From assembly GCF_026151205.1 (NCBI RefSeq), contig NC_087077.1:5210001-5227482 (forward strand): a stretch of 17,482 nucleotides of DNA, written 5' to 3'. This DNA is from Bolinopsis microptera (taxonomy: Eukaryota; Ctenophora; Tentaculata; Lobata; Bolinopsidae). Under the pieces are notes generated by a model. That model searched no databases and was not told the origin of the DNA. It saw nothing but the letters and a program-made list of their open reading frames with translations. The position numbers were made by a program, and so were the translations under genes. Each line of letters opens with the position of its first letter. The first letter of the stretch is position 1. Shown here piece by piece: positions 1 to 9,279 of this stretch.

Positions 1-153
1 ATATTACGGTTAACATGCCCTCATTGCGCTGATAAGGTGTTAATATTGATCTCAATACAAATTATAACCTGATAAAGTGTTAACATAGTGTTATAAACAG
101 AGTGTTAATATAGCGCTTTGTCTCCGGCTTGTCAATAAAATGTTTTTTGTCAG

Positions 154-291
154 GTTTGTCGGTGTACTCATATGAAGGTAGGATGATATGCTCTCCCAAG
201 TACAGTGGTATCAGAACAGACTCCCTCAATGTGAACAATATAGCAATCAGCAGTGACACCCTCGTGCTTGTAGATAGCAGGGATAGCAGAG
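154..291 (+). CDS. IFT80: IFT80 exon (second WD40 propeller)
   Basis: The acceptor is TTTTTTGTCAG at 143-153 and the donor is G|GTAAGT at 291/292. The exon enters with two bases completing a codon and leaves in phase 1. It reads [20 protein letters not shown] and then [19 protein letters not shown], the family's YSYEGR...P.RTD...LSNDTIA block. Confidence 0.92.
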
Positions 292-3200
292 GTAAGTTAG
301 CGAAGTTAATTAATTAGTTGGTTAATTAGTTAATTTCTTATCTTATTGTCTTATTGTTTTCATATTGTTATTTGCGTGGAAGTTCTAGTCTGGCCTAATT
401 TTTCATAATAATTTGTTTCAAACCTAACCATAATTAGCGAGACTCTACAAATAGAAGATTACTCATATAAGTTGAAATAAGGTCAATATTCTGATGGTTA
501 GGAATTAAAGCAGATCTAATATATCTATATTATATTTTAAACTTGACGAAATTTCCCCGGCAACGGGGACATAGAAGAAAAAACACCGAAAATCGACCTC
601 AAAATGACCCTCTGGTGATGCCAAACCCAGCTCGCAAATGGAGTTGAAACCTCGCCATTTTTAGCAGGGTTGTAGAAAAAGGATAGGAATAGGCTATAGC
701 ATTCTTAGAATTTTGATTTAGGCTTTAGATTTTTTATAATTAACGTCGGAAGTGAGGTTAAATAATCGTTAGAATAATGGCGTTATTTAAGCAAAGGTTT
801 ACTGCGCTGTTGCGTAGCAACGATAAAAATGCACGTGCGCGAGCAACCACAGATTAACAACGCGTTGTTATGCTGTATGATACGCCATAATTTCAAAACT
901 AGCTCACATTTACGCTCACGCTATGACTTCTTATAACTTTGTTTGTGATTGCAATATTTTGATGCAGTAAAAAGTATCGATACTTTTTTTTCGATACTAA
1001 ATTCGCTAGAGCTACACACAATGCTGACATGACGCCGCGCACACACAATCAACAAAAATATTGTTGTTTTCTAATTACGCAAATAACTTTGCGCAGTTAA
1101 ACATTTTAATTGCCTGGCAATAATTCAATTGACTGTCATTCTCGATTGAAATATCAGAATTTCACAACTAGCTCACATTTACCCTCATGACGCTATATAA
1201 TTATACCTATATATATTTATAACTTTGGTTGTGATTGAAATTTTTTGATGCGGTAAAAAGTATCGTTTTGGGGCTATATGATGAAGAGAAATTAAAACAT
1301 AACTGATGCTTAAAATTTCCTCGAACAAAGCTTTCGACTAGCGGCGGGTTTCTAGTTATATTATATTTTACCGCAAGAAATCGTCGACTTGTCTAAAAGT
1401 AGCCAGAAAATTAAAATATGTTGCGCGGAACTAAGTTATCGTTAAGTTACCGACGCTACTTTTCCGGTCACTCCCTGATTGAAAATAAATAAATTAAGAT
1501 CGCATACAGTACTCCGAATTAATACGCCGGAAGGCCATGTAAATAGATTAAATATTTGTTTCTGCAGCCACATGTTGCAAGAGACAAGACCTCGTCAGAT
1601 AGTATTAGTATGATACTCTACTGATGATTTTAAAATTAACTTTATCTGAAAAACGTGTTATCGGAACGAAAAAGGGCTTTGTTTAATTCCTTTTAAGGAA
1701 ATATCATAGACCTGTACGATTCAAGAATTTCTTGTTTAAAAATTTGAACGTGGCTGGTTGGACTGACTTAATCGATAAACGAATTTTGGGGCAAAATGAC
1801 CTAATTACCGATTATCAAAATAATTCTATCATAGCATACAACTCTGTTTAAATATTTTAACCATTAGATAAGGGTTTCTGGGCTGCTGATAAATTAAATA
1901 ATTGTTTGTTCCGTCACCTTCTAGAACACAGAACTTGCAAGGCCTGACACACACTTTCACGGCTGATAATTTCTGCAGAAATTATGATTATCTCAAAGTA
2001 TGTCACGAAATAACTCTCGAAACCAAAAGTATCTTCAAAAGTTCCGTAAAAGTAGATTTCTTTTACTTAGCATTAGATCACCGTAATTCAAGAATTACTT
2101 GTTAAAATAACTTGATTAATTACTGGTTAAGATATCCTTTATATGGCTGGCGATGATGGGAGGTGAGTTAAAAAAGGAAAACTTTAGAAAAAATCCGGTT
2201 CATAAAATAGGGCTTAAAATAAGTACAGAATGCAATTCTAACAGTTGATTCTGAAAGTAGATTTATAATTTTAAAAACCTTGACGAATCAGCTTTCTACA
2301 GGGAATAATGATTAACAAAACATACAATTGTTATTTCTCTGTCACGTGTACAGATAAATATACATTATAATACGATCCTCTTTTGTTTGTCATACATGAT
2401 AAAACAGTCTGATCACGTGTTTGGCTCTAATCCAATAACTCCTTGTTTCAGCGTATCACGTGTTTGACGTCAACACGGGGAGAGAACTTACAGATAAACC
2501 CCTATACCACTCACAAGAGCTGATGAATGTAGCTTTAGACCAGTACGGGTCTACCAATGAGAGGTGCCTGGGTTTCGTGGATAAGAATAATGATCTCTTT
2601 CTGGTCCAGATCCGACACAGTAACCCTCTTACTAAACTCAAAAAGTTAGGTGAGTAGGTAATACGGTTAAGATGTTTTGTATTTTTATACATGATGATAT
2701 CTTGCCAAACCGTGTTTTGGGATTTTATACATCAAGTTAGCCAAAATGAGTAATTTCGGAATTATGGCAATCCAGTACTAATATACTAATATAACAGTCT
2801 GTCAAATTAATACAATGTATAATGTACAATGTATAATGTACATTCATAGTCTAAATTCTAGATCGACCTGTTCTACAATATAAATATACATATTATTTTC
2901 TTGTAGCGAAGAGACGTTCAGATTCGAAATATCAACCTCACCCTTTCTCGAGAATAAACTGTTAATAGAAAAGTGGCCCAGTTCCATAAGACTTCTGCTG
3001 TCTACTATCTTCTACTAGACTATTAGATAAGGGAAATGGAGAAAATTGGCTTATTTTCCAGTACTCGCGTCATTCTAGAAAATTTTTTGCTATGAAGAAA
3101 GGAGACCGAAAGCTGAGAATAGAACCATATTTTGATATACTTAACTGATAAGAAAATTCGGAGAGAAAATTGCGATACTTCCAATTATCACGACTGTTAT

Positions 3201-6200
3201 TCTATTGATGTATTTTCGGGACCCTTATGATGGGCTGGTTCGGGGCCTTTTGATAATCAAACCAGGTTATTGAATTAGCCTCAAATAAGATTCTAAATTT
3301 TCACAACAGAACGGATTTTGCATGATAAACTTCAGTTCTGTGATTATACTGATGAGTAATGAATGTGAAGGCCTAGAATTACAGTTACAGTTTGGTAATG
3401 AAAACAAACTTATTCTCTCCTTGACGGATTTAAATTCGAGCTTGCTTAAAATCTTGGGCTGAGGGAATCTCATCTTTCTTCCTACATGAATGTGGTCCAA
3501 AATCATAAATGTTAGCAGACGTCGATCAAAATAACTATTTTTAGTTCCCAGTATAAAGACCATCTTATTGTCAGCATGGGTCAAAGTAGCAGTCCACTAT
3601 TAGCGCCTGATCTTAAAATCACAAAAGTTCCCACTTTTGTCACGTGACTAATACTTTCTCGTCACCTGACTAATATTCCTCCTCAGGTGGAATGGTTACC
3701 ACCATAATGTGGCACGATACCACCAACATGTTGTCAGCACTACAAGATGGTCGCTTCACCGTGTGGTACTACCCCAGAGCTGTGTATATTGACACTGAAC
3801 TACTCCCTCAGAGTAAAGTCTTCAAAGATGCTGGGTTCGTTTCTTAATTAATTAATTGGCTAATTAACTTTATTAACTTACCATGATATATTAATGTTAT
3901 CTATTAATCTTATCAACTAGTGGTTGATTTTGCTTCACCGTAAAATTGATTCACTCGACTATGGGTATATGGGAATGTTTGATACAAGTTTTCTTTGACA
4001 TGTAGCCATTGCTATTTTATAATAGTTGCTGCTGCAAACTGATTGGTTGATCACTGTCAACTGTCTAATCAACCCTGAACTCGCTTTTAAACTGATGTTT
4101 TTAACCATATTGTTTTTAGTCATATCATTATGTTATTAATCATATTGTTTTTAATCATGTATTATCATGTTTTTCCACAGAGAGTTTGGTAAGAACCCCG
4201 AGATAGCCAGTTTCCTTGGTCACCACTGTACTCTGAGGAGATCAGACGGCAGCCTCGTGTCCACTGCGTTAGTTATTATTCTGCTATTATTCTATAATTA
4301 ATAATAATAATAAATTGAAGTTTGATAGCACGACTATTAAGGCAAAACACTCAGCAGTGTTTAATTTAAAAATCCAAGAAATGTACAGTTATACAGAGAC
4401 AGTATTGTAAAAAGAGACTTTAGATTTCAGTTTTAAATTATGATATTTCTTCGAAAGGTAATTAATCTTATTCCCATCACATAATTTTAAGTGAATTAAA
4501 CCCCACAACTGTTATCAGGGTGAGCCCCTACCCCACAATTCTACAGAACTACGTGTCCAAAACCAGTTGGGATGATGCCGTGAGACTCTGTAGGTTCGTC
4601 AAGGATGCAGCCCTGTGGGCTAGTCTGGCTGCCATGGCTACTGCTGCTAAGGAACTGAACACAGCAGAGATTGCGTACGCTGCTATCAACGAGGTAGGAT
4701 AATATGTTCTAGAACATATAGAGTTGATGATTGATGAATTAACAACGAGAGATAGCATACGCTGCTTTTACGTTTTCAAGATGTGTGTCCTTATTTTATT
4801 TAACAGAATCTAGAAGTAAATAACTCATCCGAACCTTCCAGACGAATGAAGATTCAAGAACTTCGTGACTAACTCTTCATTAATCTATCACGAGTTCAGG
4901 AAAAGAGAAAATTTTGTTCTAGAATACTGATCTCATTGTTAATTCACCAATCATCAACTCGATTGATGTTCAAGAACCATATGAATATGTCGCGAACTTC
5001 TCTAAATCCCCCAAATTAGCCTTGCCACTAACCATTTGATTAATAAACGATGAGTCAGCGTATGCTGATATTGATGCGGTAACATGTTTTCTGGAATAAA
5101 AGTCTGTCTTTTCATGAGCTCATGATAGATTAATGACAAGAAAATCACGAAGTTCTGAATCTTCATTCATCTGGAAGGTTCGAATGGGTAATTTACTTCT
5201 GGGGCCGGATATTGGAACACATCCCAACTTACCTCTTGGCAAAGAGAGGGTTATAGAGGCAGAATGTTCTGGAATATAATATTAAACCTTAAGGCCACAG
5301 GGGGGGGGGGGGGGGGGTCGAGGCCTCAAAAAATGCAAAAAAACATTATGCTTTGAATCAATATATATTTTTGTGGTGGATACTTTGCCACCACTCATTT
5401 GTCTGTAGCTATTTTACTTTTTTTTATAAATGAGGTTAACCAATTCTCATTTAACCTCATTTTTTTGATAAATCGATAATGGAGGGCAGAAATATTGATG
5501 CCATTACGACTGAAAACTACGATAAGCTTTGTTTTTATTGTTTTTGTGTTATTTCAGCAGTTAAACTTTAAAAAATATATGTAAATAAAGGCAAAATTCT
5601 CAAAAATCACATATTTTGCCTCTCCTGAAAACCTCGAATTTTTGACTTCAAAATCTATCTTCTCCTAGAGTTTTTATCCATTTCACCTCAAATTTGGAAC
5701 TTATGTTCCTGACATAAATTTAAAAGTTTGTTATGTATCGATTGTTGTAATTTTGCTCCTAACTCTTTTTATGAGGTTAACCATTTTAAATTTTGTAACC
5801 CGCACTCATGGTTAACCTCATATCTCAGCTTTGGAGCAAGATGCCATAAATCGTTACATAACAAAAACTCAAAATACCTTGAAGAACATTGTTGCCAAGT
5901 TACAAGGTTCTAAGTCATAAACTGAAAAAGAAGATAGATTTTGAACACGATTTCATTTAAAGTTTTCATTTACAATAGAATTACAGGTAAACCTCAAAAT
6001 TCAACGCGCGATATCTTCAAATAGGAAACTTTGTTTTCGGTAAGGACAAAAGCATTTGAAAATTTAGATCGAGCTCTACAATATATCTCAAAATCTCAAA
6101 ATCGACCTCGGACCCCCCCCCCCCCCCTGTGGCCTTAACTCTTAACTTTAAGTCACACGAAACATAATTATAACATGAATAGGATTATTTGATATGTAAT

Positions 6201-9200
6201 GTCCTCAAGATATGGAAGCTCATTTTATTATAGCAGATTGTTTGATTTTATCATCAGTCGCTCATCAATCTTAACGTCAAACTCTTTATCTCAATGTGAC
6301 AGAACTCCAGTTTCTTAAGAAACCATTGTATTTGAACAATCTCGCCAGTCATCATATGAAAATGTCACGAACTTGAAGTATTTCACTCCCTAAAAATGTC
6401 ACTACATCAATATCTGGCCTTCTCAAAATCTCCGGAATTAACTTTGACACTAACCCGAACCGATTGATGTGTTAACGATGAGGTCAGTATTCTAGAACAT
6501 ATAGAATTCTGTCTTTTCTGAGCTCGTGATAGATTAATGACGAGAAAATTACGATTTTCTTGAATCTTCATTCGCCTGGAAGGTTCGAATGAGTAATTTA
6601 CCTCTGGAGCCGGATATTAGAAATTGTCTCCTACTCACTCTCGTAGCCTTGAAGGCTATACATCTGAAGATATGATTATCTTGGGGAAAAGAGGGTAGAG
6701 TCAGGAGGTTCTAGAATTTAATTTGGCCTTCTCAAAATCTTCCAAATTAACGTCGCCTAACCTCACTTAACCAGAACCTCACCTAACCTCACTTAACCAG
6801 AACCTCACCTAACCTCTCTTAACCAGAACCTCACCTAACCTCACTTAACCAGAACCTCACCTAACCTCACTTAACCAGAACCTCACCTAACCTCACTTAA
6901 CCAGAACCTCACCTAACCTCTCTTAACCAGAACCTCACCTAACCTCACTTAACCAGAACCTCACCTGACCTCTCTTAACCAGAACCTCACCTAACCTCAC
7001 TTAACCATAACCTCACCTAACCTCACTTAACCAGAACCTCACCTAACCTCACTTAACATCACATAACCTCACCTAACCTCATTGTCTACAGACGGAAAAG
7101 GTAGAGTACATCTCTTACATAAAGGACATCTCGAACAAAGCAGCCCGGAACGCTGAGATGTCCCTGTTCTGTAAGCAGACTGCTGAGGCTGAAGGGACCC
7201 TGTTGCAGGCAGGCCTCGTTTACAGAGCCATCAGACTCAATGTGGACCTCTTCAGATGGAACAGGTGATACTCTTTAAACTTGCGGAGAGTAATTCTCAC
7301 TTTTCACGAAATATCGGTTTAAAACGCAATAAAAATTTATTAATTTTAGTAAATAATTAAAGTTATTTATAAGTTAACAATAAGTAAATAATTTGTCTGA
7401 TCTCATTGAAGAGATGGAAGAAATAGTAGGGGTTATATAGCTAGGGGTTAGTCTGAGAACAACGTCATTACTTTCTCATCGTTGAAAAAACAGCATACGG
7501 GAGTTGGGAATAGCAGTGCTTGTTCAAAGTTCTCAGAAAACTATGTATTAATTGTTCTTTAACGTGAGTACAATCTCAGGGCGCTGGAGCTAGCTGTAAA
7601 GCACAAGACACATGTAGATACAGTGCTGGCCTACAAACAGAAGTATCTCCAGGACTTCGGGTTAGAGGAGTCAGACAATGTCTTTCTTCAATACAGGTTA
7701 TTATATTAGTAAGCGGGTACAAATACAGTGACTAACTTACCAGATCCCCCCCCCCCCCCCCCACTTCAGCCGTCGTGTATTTACTTAGTGTTTGATTCCT
7801 GAATCTCAAGTTTCTCTGAAATGGAACTGTCTACGCAGTACTACGACAGTTGTAGTACTGCGTAGACAGTAGTATATAATCTCAAAAACATCCGACTGTC
7901 TCTGTAATATGAAGAAGAAGAGCCAATTTCATTTTAAAGTTGTTGATAAACTTGGCCCAATGGCCTTTGACCAAACCCAGTCCGTGCAGCTTTAATTGTA
8001 TTATGGTTGGTCAAATATTTCCATATCTCTGAATTCGCTAATGCTATTTGCACAAAGATATTTTAGCGTGTGTTATCTGTACTGGGTTCAGATTCAACAT
8101 GAACACGTTACAGATCTACAAAGTTCACAATACAGAGCAAAATTCCATTTACTGAGAAATCTGGCAAACTTTTAATATCAATAGACAATTGCTTTCATAC
8201 AGATCCACCTTTCTTGTTTGTAGAAGGATGTGGAATGATTGAGGGTGCTTATCAATGAGTAAAACTTTTGTTGTTACTATTTTTACGTCAGATAAACAGT
8301 TAATTAGATAACTAGCTAATTACATACCTAATTATCAAACATTTTTATAACTGTTATTGGCTTAAAGTGATAGAAATTGCATAAAACGAGGGTAAAAGTA
8401 GTTTTTGGAAAGACTTTTGATATGCAGCAGTATATACTAAAGTTTTAAGCAACAGATAGCTAATAACTTAACAACTCTGTTGCCTAATCTTTCTCACAAA
8501 CTGAAAGAAAATCTGTATTAAATTGAAGTCTTCTCCAAAGAATTTTGTTCAACGCTAAGTTTCATAAATATTATCTGCAGAAAACAATGTCGCAAGATAT
8601 CTGCATTCTGATCAGGGAGCACTTTTAGAGACCAAGTGATCAAGAGATCAAGAGATCAAGACTGTAGGCTGTACCAATATACAAAAGTTTGTCCAAAATC
8701 AATGTAGTTTTCCAGATAGTTGTATTGGGTGACCAAAAGTTCAAGACATTCAAGAGTATCATATACTAACTTTTGATTATGGAATTTTTTCAAAAGTTCG
8801 TATGTGAGCCTGGTCTCTTATTACTCATGACTACGAGAATCGGTTTATAAGTTTGGCTAACTATTTCTAACATGTCATTTGCTACAGAAAAATAAAAATA
8901 AAAAATATATAGAGATGATACCTGCTTAACAAAATGTTCAATCGTTAACATTAGTTCTGGTTGGGATCTTAAAACCCTTGAACACTGCAATTATGGCTCG
9001 AAATTTCAATTCTTCAGGTCAAAATCATTACCTGACGTGGAATTTCTCCTGGTACAGAAGGAATGCCAGTGCCCAGTGCCTATCGAGTAAGAATAACCGT
9101 TACCACACAAAAGTATTACTTGACGTAGCGTTCCTTATCGAATGAATTTAGGTTGAAATGTTTGTACTTTGTAGAACAGTCCCCGAACAAGAAGTACCAC

Positions 9201-9220
9201 ATGCAGGACACGCTCGATAA
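154..9220 (+). CDS. IFT80: IFT80, 3' part of gene (intraflagellar transport protein 80), multi-exon
   Basis: IFT80 is a subunit of the IFT-B complex (IFT-B2 module), which carries cargo along ciliary microtubules; it has two WD40 beta-propellers followed by a helical TPR-like region. Spliced exons here read through the end of the second propeller ([43 protein letters not shown]) and into the helical part ([70 protein letters not shown]). These blocks match remembered vertebrate IFT80 in order, without gaps. Every junction to 7696 is a GT-AG intron with matching phase (1,1,2,2,0,2), so the gene looks intact. The N-terminal half (first propeller) lies left of position 1. The conserved end of the family, a helix around a VDWEKI-like motif, was not found; the 3' end after 7696 is uncertain. 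Confidence 0.93.
809..821. promoter_or_regulatory. X-box-like palindrome (possible RFX site)
   Basis: GTTGCGTAGCAAC has two perfect 5-bp half sites, GTTGC and GCAAC, with a 3-base spacer. RFX factors bind X-boxes of this half-site type and control ciliary genes including IFT genes. Canonical sites have one more spacer base, and this one is intronic, so function is doubtful. Confidence 0.3.
887..980. repeat. Direct repeat, copy 1 (pairs with 1155-1265)
   Basis: It shares with 1155-1265 the blocks CTAGCTCACATTTA, TATAACTTTG, TTGTGATTG and GGTAAAAAGTATCG (GCAGTAAAAAGTATCG here). The copies are diverged and the second has an AT-rich insertion. This looks like an old repeat or duplicated non-autonomous element. 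Confidence 0.75.
1155..1265. repeat. Direct repeat, copy 2 (pairs with 887-980)
   Basis: This is the second copy of the roughly 100-bp repeat, with an inserted TATA-rich stretch around 1194-1220. Confidence 0.75.
2452..2649 (+). CDS. IFT80: IFT80 exon (second WD40 propeller)
   Basis: The acceptor is CCTTGTTTCAG ending at 2451 and the donor is G|GTGAGT at 2649/2650. The split codon with the previous exon gives Ala, then [40 protein letters not shown] and [13 protein letters not shown]. These correspond to the family's FEASTGKPL and ALDQ..TN-R--FIDKNRDL segments. Confidence 0.95.
2650..3686 (+). other. IFT80 intron, 1.04 kb
   Basis: It has no recognisable gene. Around 2813-2842 there is a short AATGTATAATGTAC tandem motif. 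The minus-strand open frame 3267-3584 has no ATG near its start and no domain features. A GTCACGTGAC palindrome lies near 3640. Confidence 0.75.
3687..3834 (+). CDS. IFT80: IFT80 exon (end of second propeller)
   Basis: The acceptor is ATTCCTCCTCAG ending at 3686 and the donor is GG|GTTCGT at 3834/3835. The exon enters in phase 1 and leaves in phase 2. It reads [40 protein letters not shown] and SKVFKDAG, the highly conserved AWND..N.L.GLQD.RF.VWYYP stretch of IFT80. Confidence 0.96.
3835..4180 (+). other. IFT80 intron, 346 bp
   Basis: An AT-rich intron with repeated TTTTTA(A/G)TCAT motifs near 4098-4170. Nothing else was seen. Confidence 0.85.
4181..4267 (+). CDS. IFT80: IFT80 exon
   Basis: The acceptor is TTTTTCCACAG ending at 4180. 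The donor GC|GTTAGT at 4267/4268 was chosen over two upstream GTs because it keeps the family spacing between DGSLV and SPYP. The exon reads [20 protein letters not shown] and then SDGSLVST. Confidence 0.9.
4519..4693 (+). CDS. IFT80: IFT80 exon (start of helical TPR-like region)
   Basis: The acceptor is GTTATCAG ending at 4518 and the donor is GAG|GTAGGA at 4693/4694, leaving in phase 0. The exon reads [40 protein letters not shown] and [10 protein letters not shown], the best-conserved part of the family. Degraded copies of its 3' end occur in the following intron. Confidence 0.97.
4749..4766 (+). pseudogene. Degraded copy of the upstream exon end (EIAYAA)
   Basis: GAGATAGCATACGCTGCT encodes EIAYAA, the same six residues as exon positions 4667-4684, 82 bases upstream, with two base differences. 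The surrounding sequence is weakly similar as well. It lies after the real donor, so it is not used in the IFT80 reading. Confidence 0.6.
4805..4935 (-). repeat. Inverted copy of intron-5 repeat unit
   Basis: It is roughly the reverse complement of 5085-5205, with blocks such as CGAACCTTCCAGACGAATGA against TCATTCATCTGGAAGGTTCG and a shared TCATTAATCTATCA. I judge identity at about 80% by eye. It forms a large potential stem with the next copy. Confidence 0.75.
5049..5081 (+). pseudogene. Degraded copy of exon 3' end plus donor ([10 protein letters not shown]|gta)
   Basis: In the corresponding frame it reads [10 protein letters not shown], compared with [10 protein letters not shown] in the real exon, and a GT follows at 5079, the position matching the real donor. 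It is followed by a diverged copy of the intron start (CATGTTTTCTGGAATAAAAG). Confidence 0.6.
5065..5288 (+). repeat. Intron-5 repeat unit, copy 2
   Basis: It shares AGATTAATGAC(A/G)AGAAAAT, ATCTTCATTC, CTGGAAGGTTCGAATG and GCCGGATATT with 6490-6625, and AAAGAGGGTTA.AG..AG with 6690-6710. The unit ends at the foldback element, which appears to have inserted at its right edge. Confidence 0.75.
5293..6134. mobile_element. 842-bp foldback / MITE-like element flanked by TTAA
   Basis: The ends are inverted repeats: GGCCACAG followed by an 18-base G run (5300-5317) and TCGAGG on the left; CCTCGG, a 15-base C run (6113-6127) and CTGTGGCC on the right. TTAA stands directly outside both ends (5289-5292, 6135-6138), as in TTAA-target elements such as piggyBac and its MITEs, although the tip differs from the usual piggyBac CCC tip. 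Nested inverted pairs inside (5430-5439/5451-5460, 5589-5597/5613-5621, 5771-5784/5808-5821, TTCAAAATCTATCTTCT near 5647 against its complement near 5928) make it an imperfect palindrome. There is no transposase, so it would be non-autonomous. Confidence 0.75.
6476..6745 (+). repeat. Intron-5 repeat unit, copy 3
   Basis: It begins with a copy of the real exon's last codon and donor region (AACGATGAG|GTCAG), then TTCTAGAACATATAGA, identical to bases just after the real donor at 4704-4719, and continues with the block shared with 5085-5215. Confidence 0.75.
6756..7083. repeat. 26-bp minisatellite next to a splice acceptor
   Basis: About twelve units start every 26 bases from 6756 to 7042, with the pattern CCTAACCTCACTTAACCAG plus AACCTCA. 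A few units have CTCTCTT in place of CTCACTT. The last unit is degenerate and the array ends 8 bases before the AG used by the exon at 7092. Each unit holds CTAAC and TTAAC. Confidence 0.95.
7092..7264 (+). CDS. IFT80: IFT80 exon (helical region)
   Basis: The acceptor TTGTCTACAG ends at 7091, directly after a 26-bp minisatellite. The donor is AG|GTGATA at 7264/7265. The exon enters in phase 0 and leaves in phase 2. It reads [40 protein letters not shown] and [17 protein letters not shown], matching the family's KVQYI..IK..PSKE...LLQAGL.Y.AI block. Confidence 0.96.
7265..7579 (+). other. IFT80 intron, 315 bp
   Basis: A plain AT-rich intron. Nothing notable was seen. Confidence 0.85.
7580..7696 (+). 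CDS. IFT80: IFT80 exon (helical region)
   Basis: The acceptor is CAATCTCAG ending at 7579 and the donor is AG|GTTATT at 7696/7697. The exon reads [33 protein letters not shown] and VFLQY, nearly identical to the family up to the QY position. If the donor were not used, translation would stop four codons later (RLLY then TAG). Confidence 0.95.
7746..7762. repeat. Poly-C run of 17
   Basis: An uninterrupted homopolymer similar to those at the tips of the elements at 5293-6134 and 10119-10477. No matching G run is seen nearby, so it may be a solo end or an independent slippage tract. Confidence 0.9.
7826..7870. repeat. Perfect 19-bp hairpin with 7-base loop
   Basis: The left arm 7826-7844 (ACTGTCTACGCAGTACTAC) is the exact reverse complement of the right arm 7852-7870, with loop GACAGTT. 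Confidence 0.95.
9018..9086 (+). CDS. Candidate IFT80 penultimate coding exon
   Basis: The acceptor is AATTCTTCAG ending at 9017 and the donor is GA|GTAAGA at 9086/9087. In the phase required by the previous exon it reads [20 protein letters not shown] followed by PI and leaves in phase 2. The peptide does not resemble the usual IFT80 C-terminus. Another frame is also open here ([20 protein letters not shown]), so frame and membership are uncertain. The support is splice signals plus phase only. Confidence 0.4.
9175..9220 (+). CDS. Candidate IFT80 terminal coding exon
   Basis: The acceptor is TTTGTACTTTGTAG ending at 9174. In the phase-consistent frame it reads [14 protein letters not shown] and stops at TAA 9218-9220. 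A second frame is open longer, to a TAA at 9282-9284 ([20 protein letters not shown]...), and looks more protein-like, but it needs a different upstream phase. An AATAAA at 9280 follows, which supports a terminal exon whichever frame is used. Confidence 0.35.
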
Positions 9221-9279
9221 ATTCGGTAACCTGGTTATATCATTAAGCAGGGAGGGTAGCACGAGAAGAGTTTTTGCAA

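Larger units (their letters stand above)
292..2451 (+). other. IFT80 intron, 2.16 kb
   Basis: No coding region was found. It contains a TTAATTA-rich tract near 303-335, a GC hairpin CCCCG-GCAA-CGGGG at 554-567, an X-box-like palindrome at 809-821 and a diverged direct repeat (887-980 and 1155-1265). The short open frame at 1902-2105 shows no family features. Confidence 0.8.
4694..7091 (+). other. IFT80 intron, 2.4 kb, repeat-filled
   Basis: This intron carries duplicated 3'-exon and donor sequence, a roughly 120-bp inverted repeat, an 842-bp foldback element with poly-G/poly-C tips and a 26-bp minisatellite abutting the acceptor. No coding capacity of its own was found. The open frame 5728-5913 lies inside the foldback element and shows no transposase features. 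Confidence 0.85.
7697..9017 (+). other. Intron or 3' region of IFT80, 1.3 kb
   Basis: It contains a 17-base C run at 7746-7762, a perfect hairpin at 7826-7870 and a short GATCAAGA repeat at 8637-8661. At 8222 a strong acceptor-like tract (CCTTTCTTGTTTGTAG) precedes AAGGATGTGGAATGATTGAG, which has stops within a few codons in two frames and after eleven codons in the third. Confidence 0.7.

Noticed and set aside
3267-3584. Minus-strand open frame of 105 codons inside an IFT80 intron
   Set aside because: It starts at a TTG, has a composition like translated AT-rich noise and no recognisable motifs.
4549-4758. Minus-strand open frame opposite an IFT80 exon
   Set aside because: It is the antisense shadow of the strongly conserved exon 4519-4693.
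5728-5913. Open frame inside the foldback element
   Set aside because: It has no transposase motif, lies across an inverted repeat and is short; the element is best read as non-autonomous.
6756-7083. Telomere-like repeat (TTAGG-containing on the minus strand)
   Set aside because: The unit is 26 bp with mixed motifs and lies inside an intron of an intact gene, so it is a minisatellite and not telomeric sequence.
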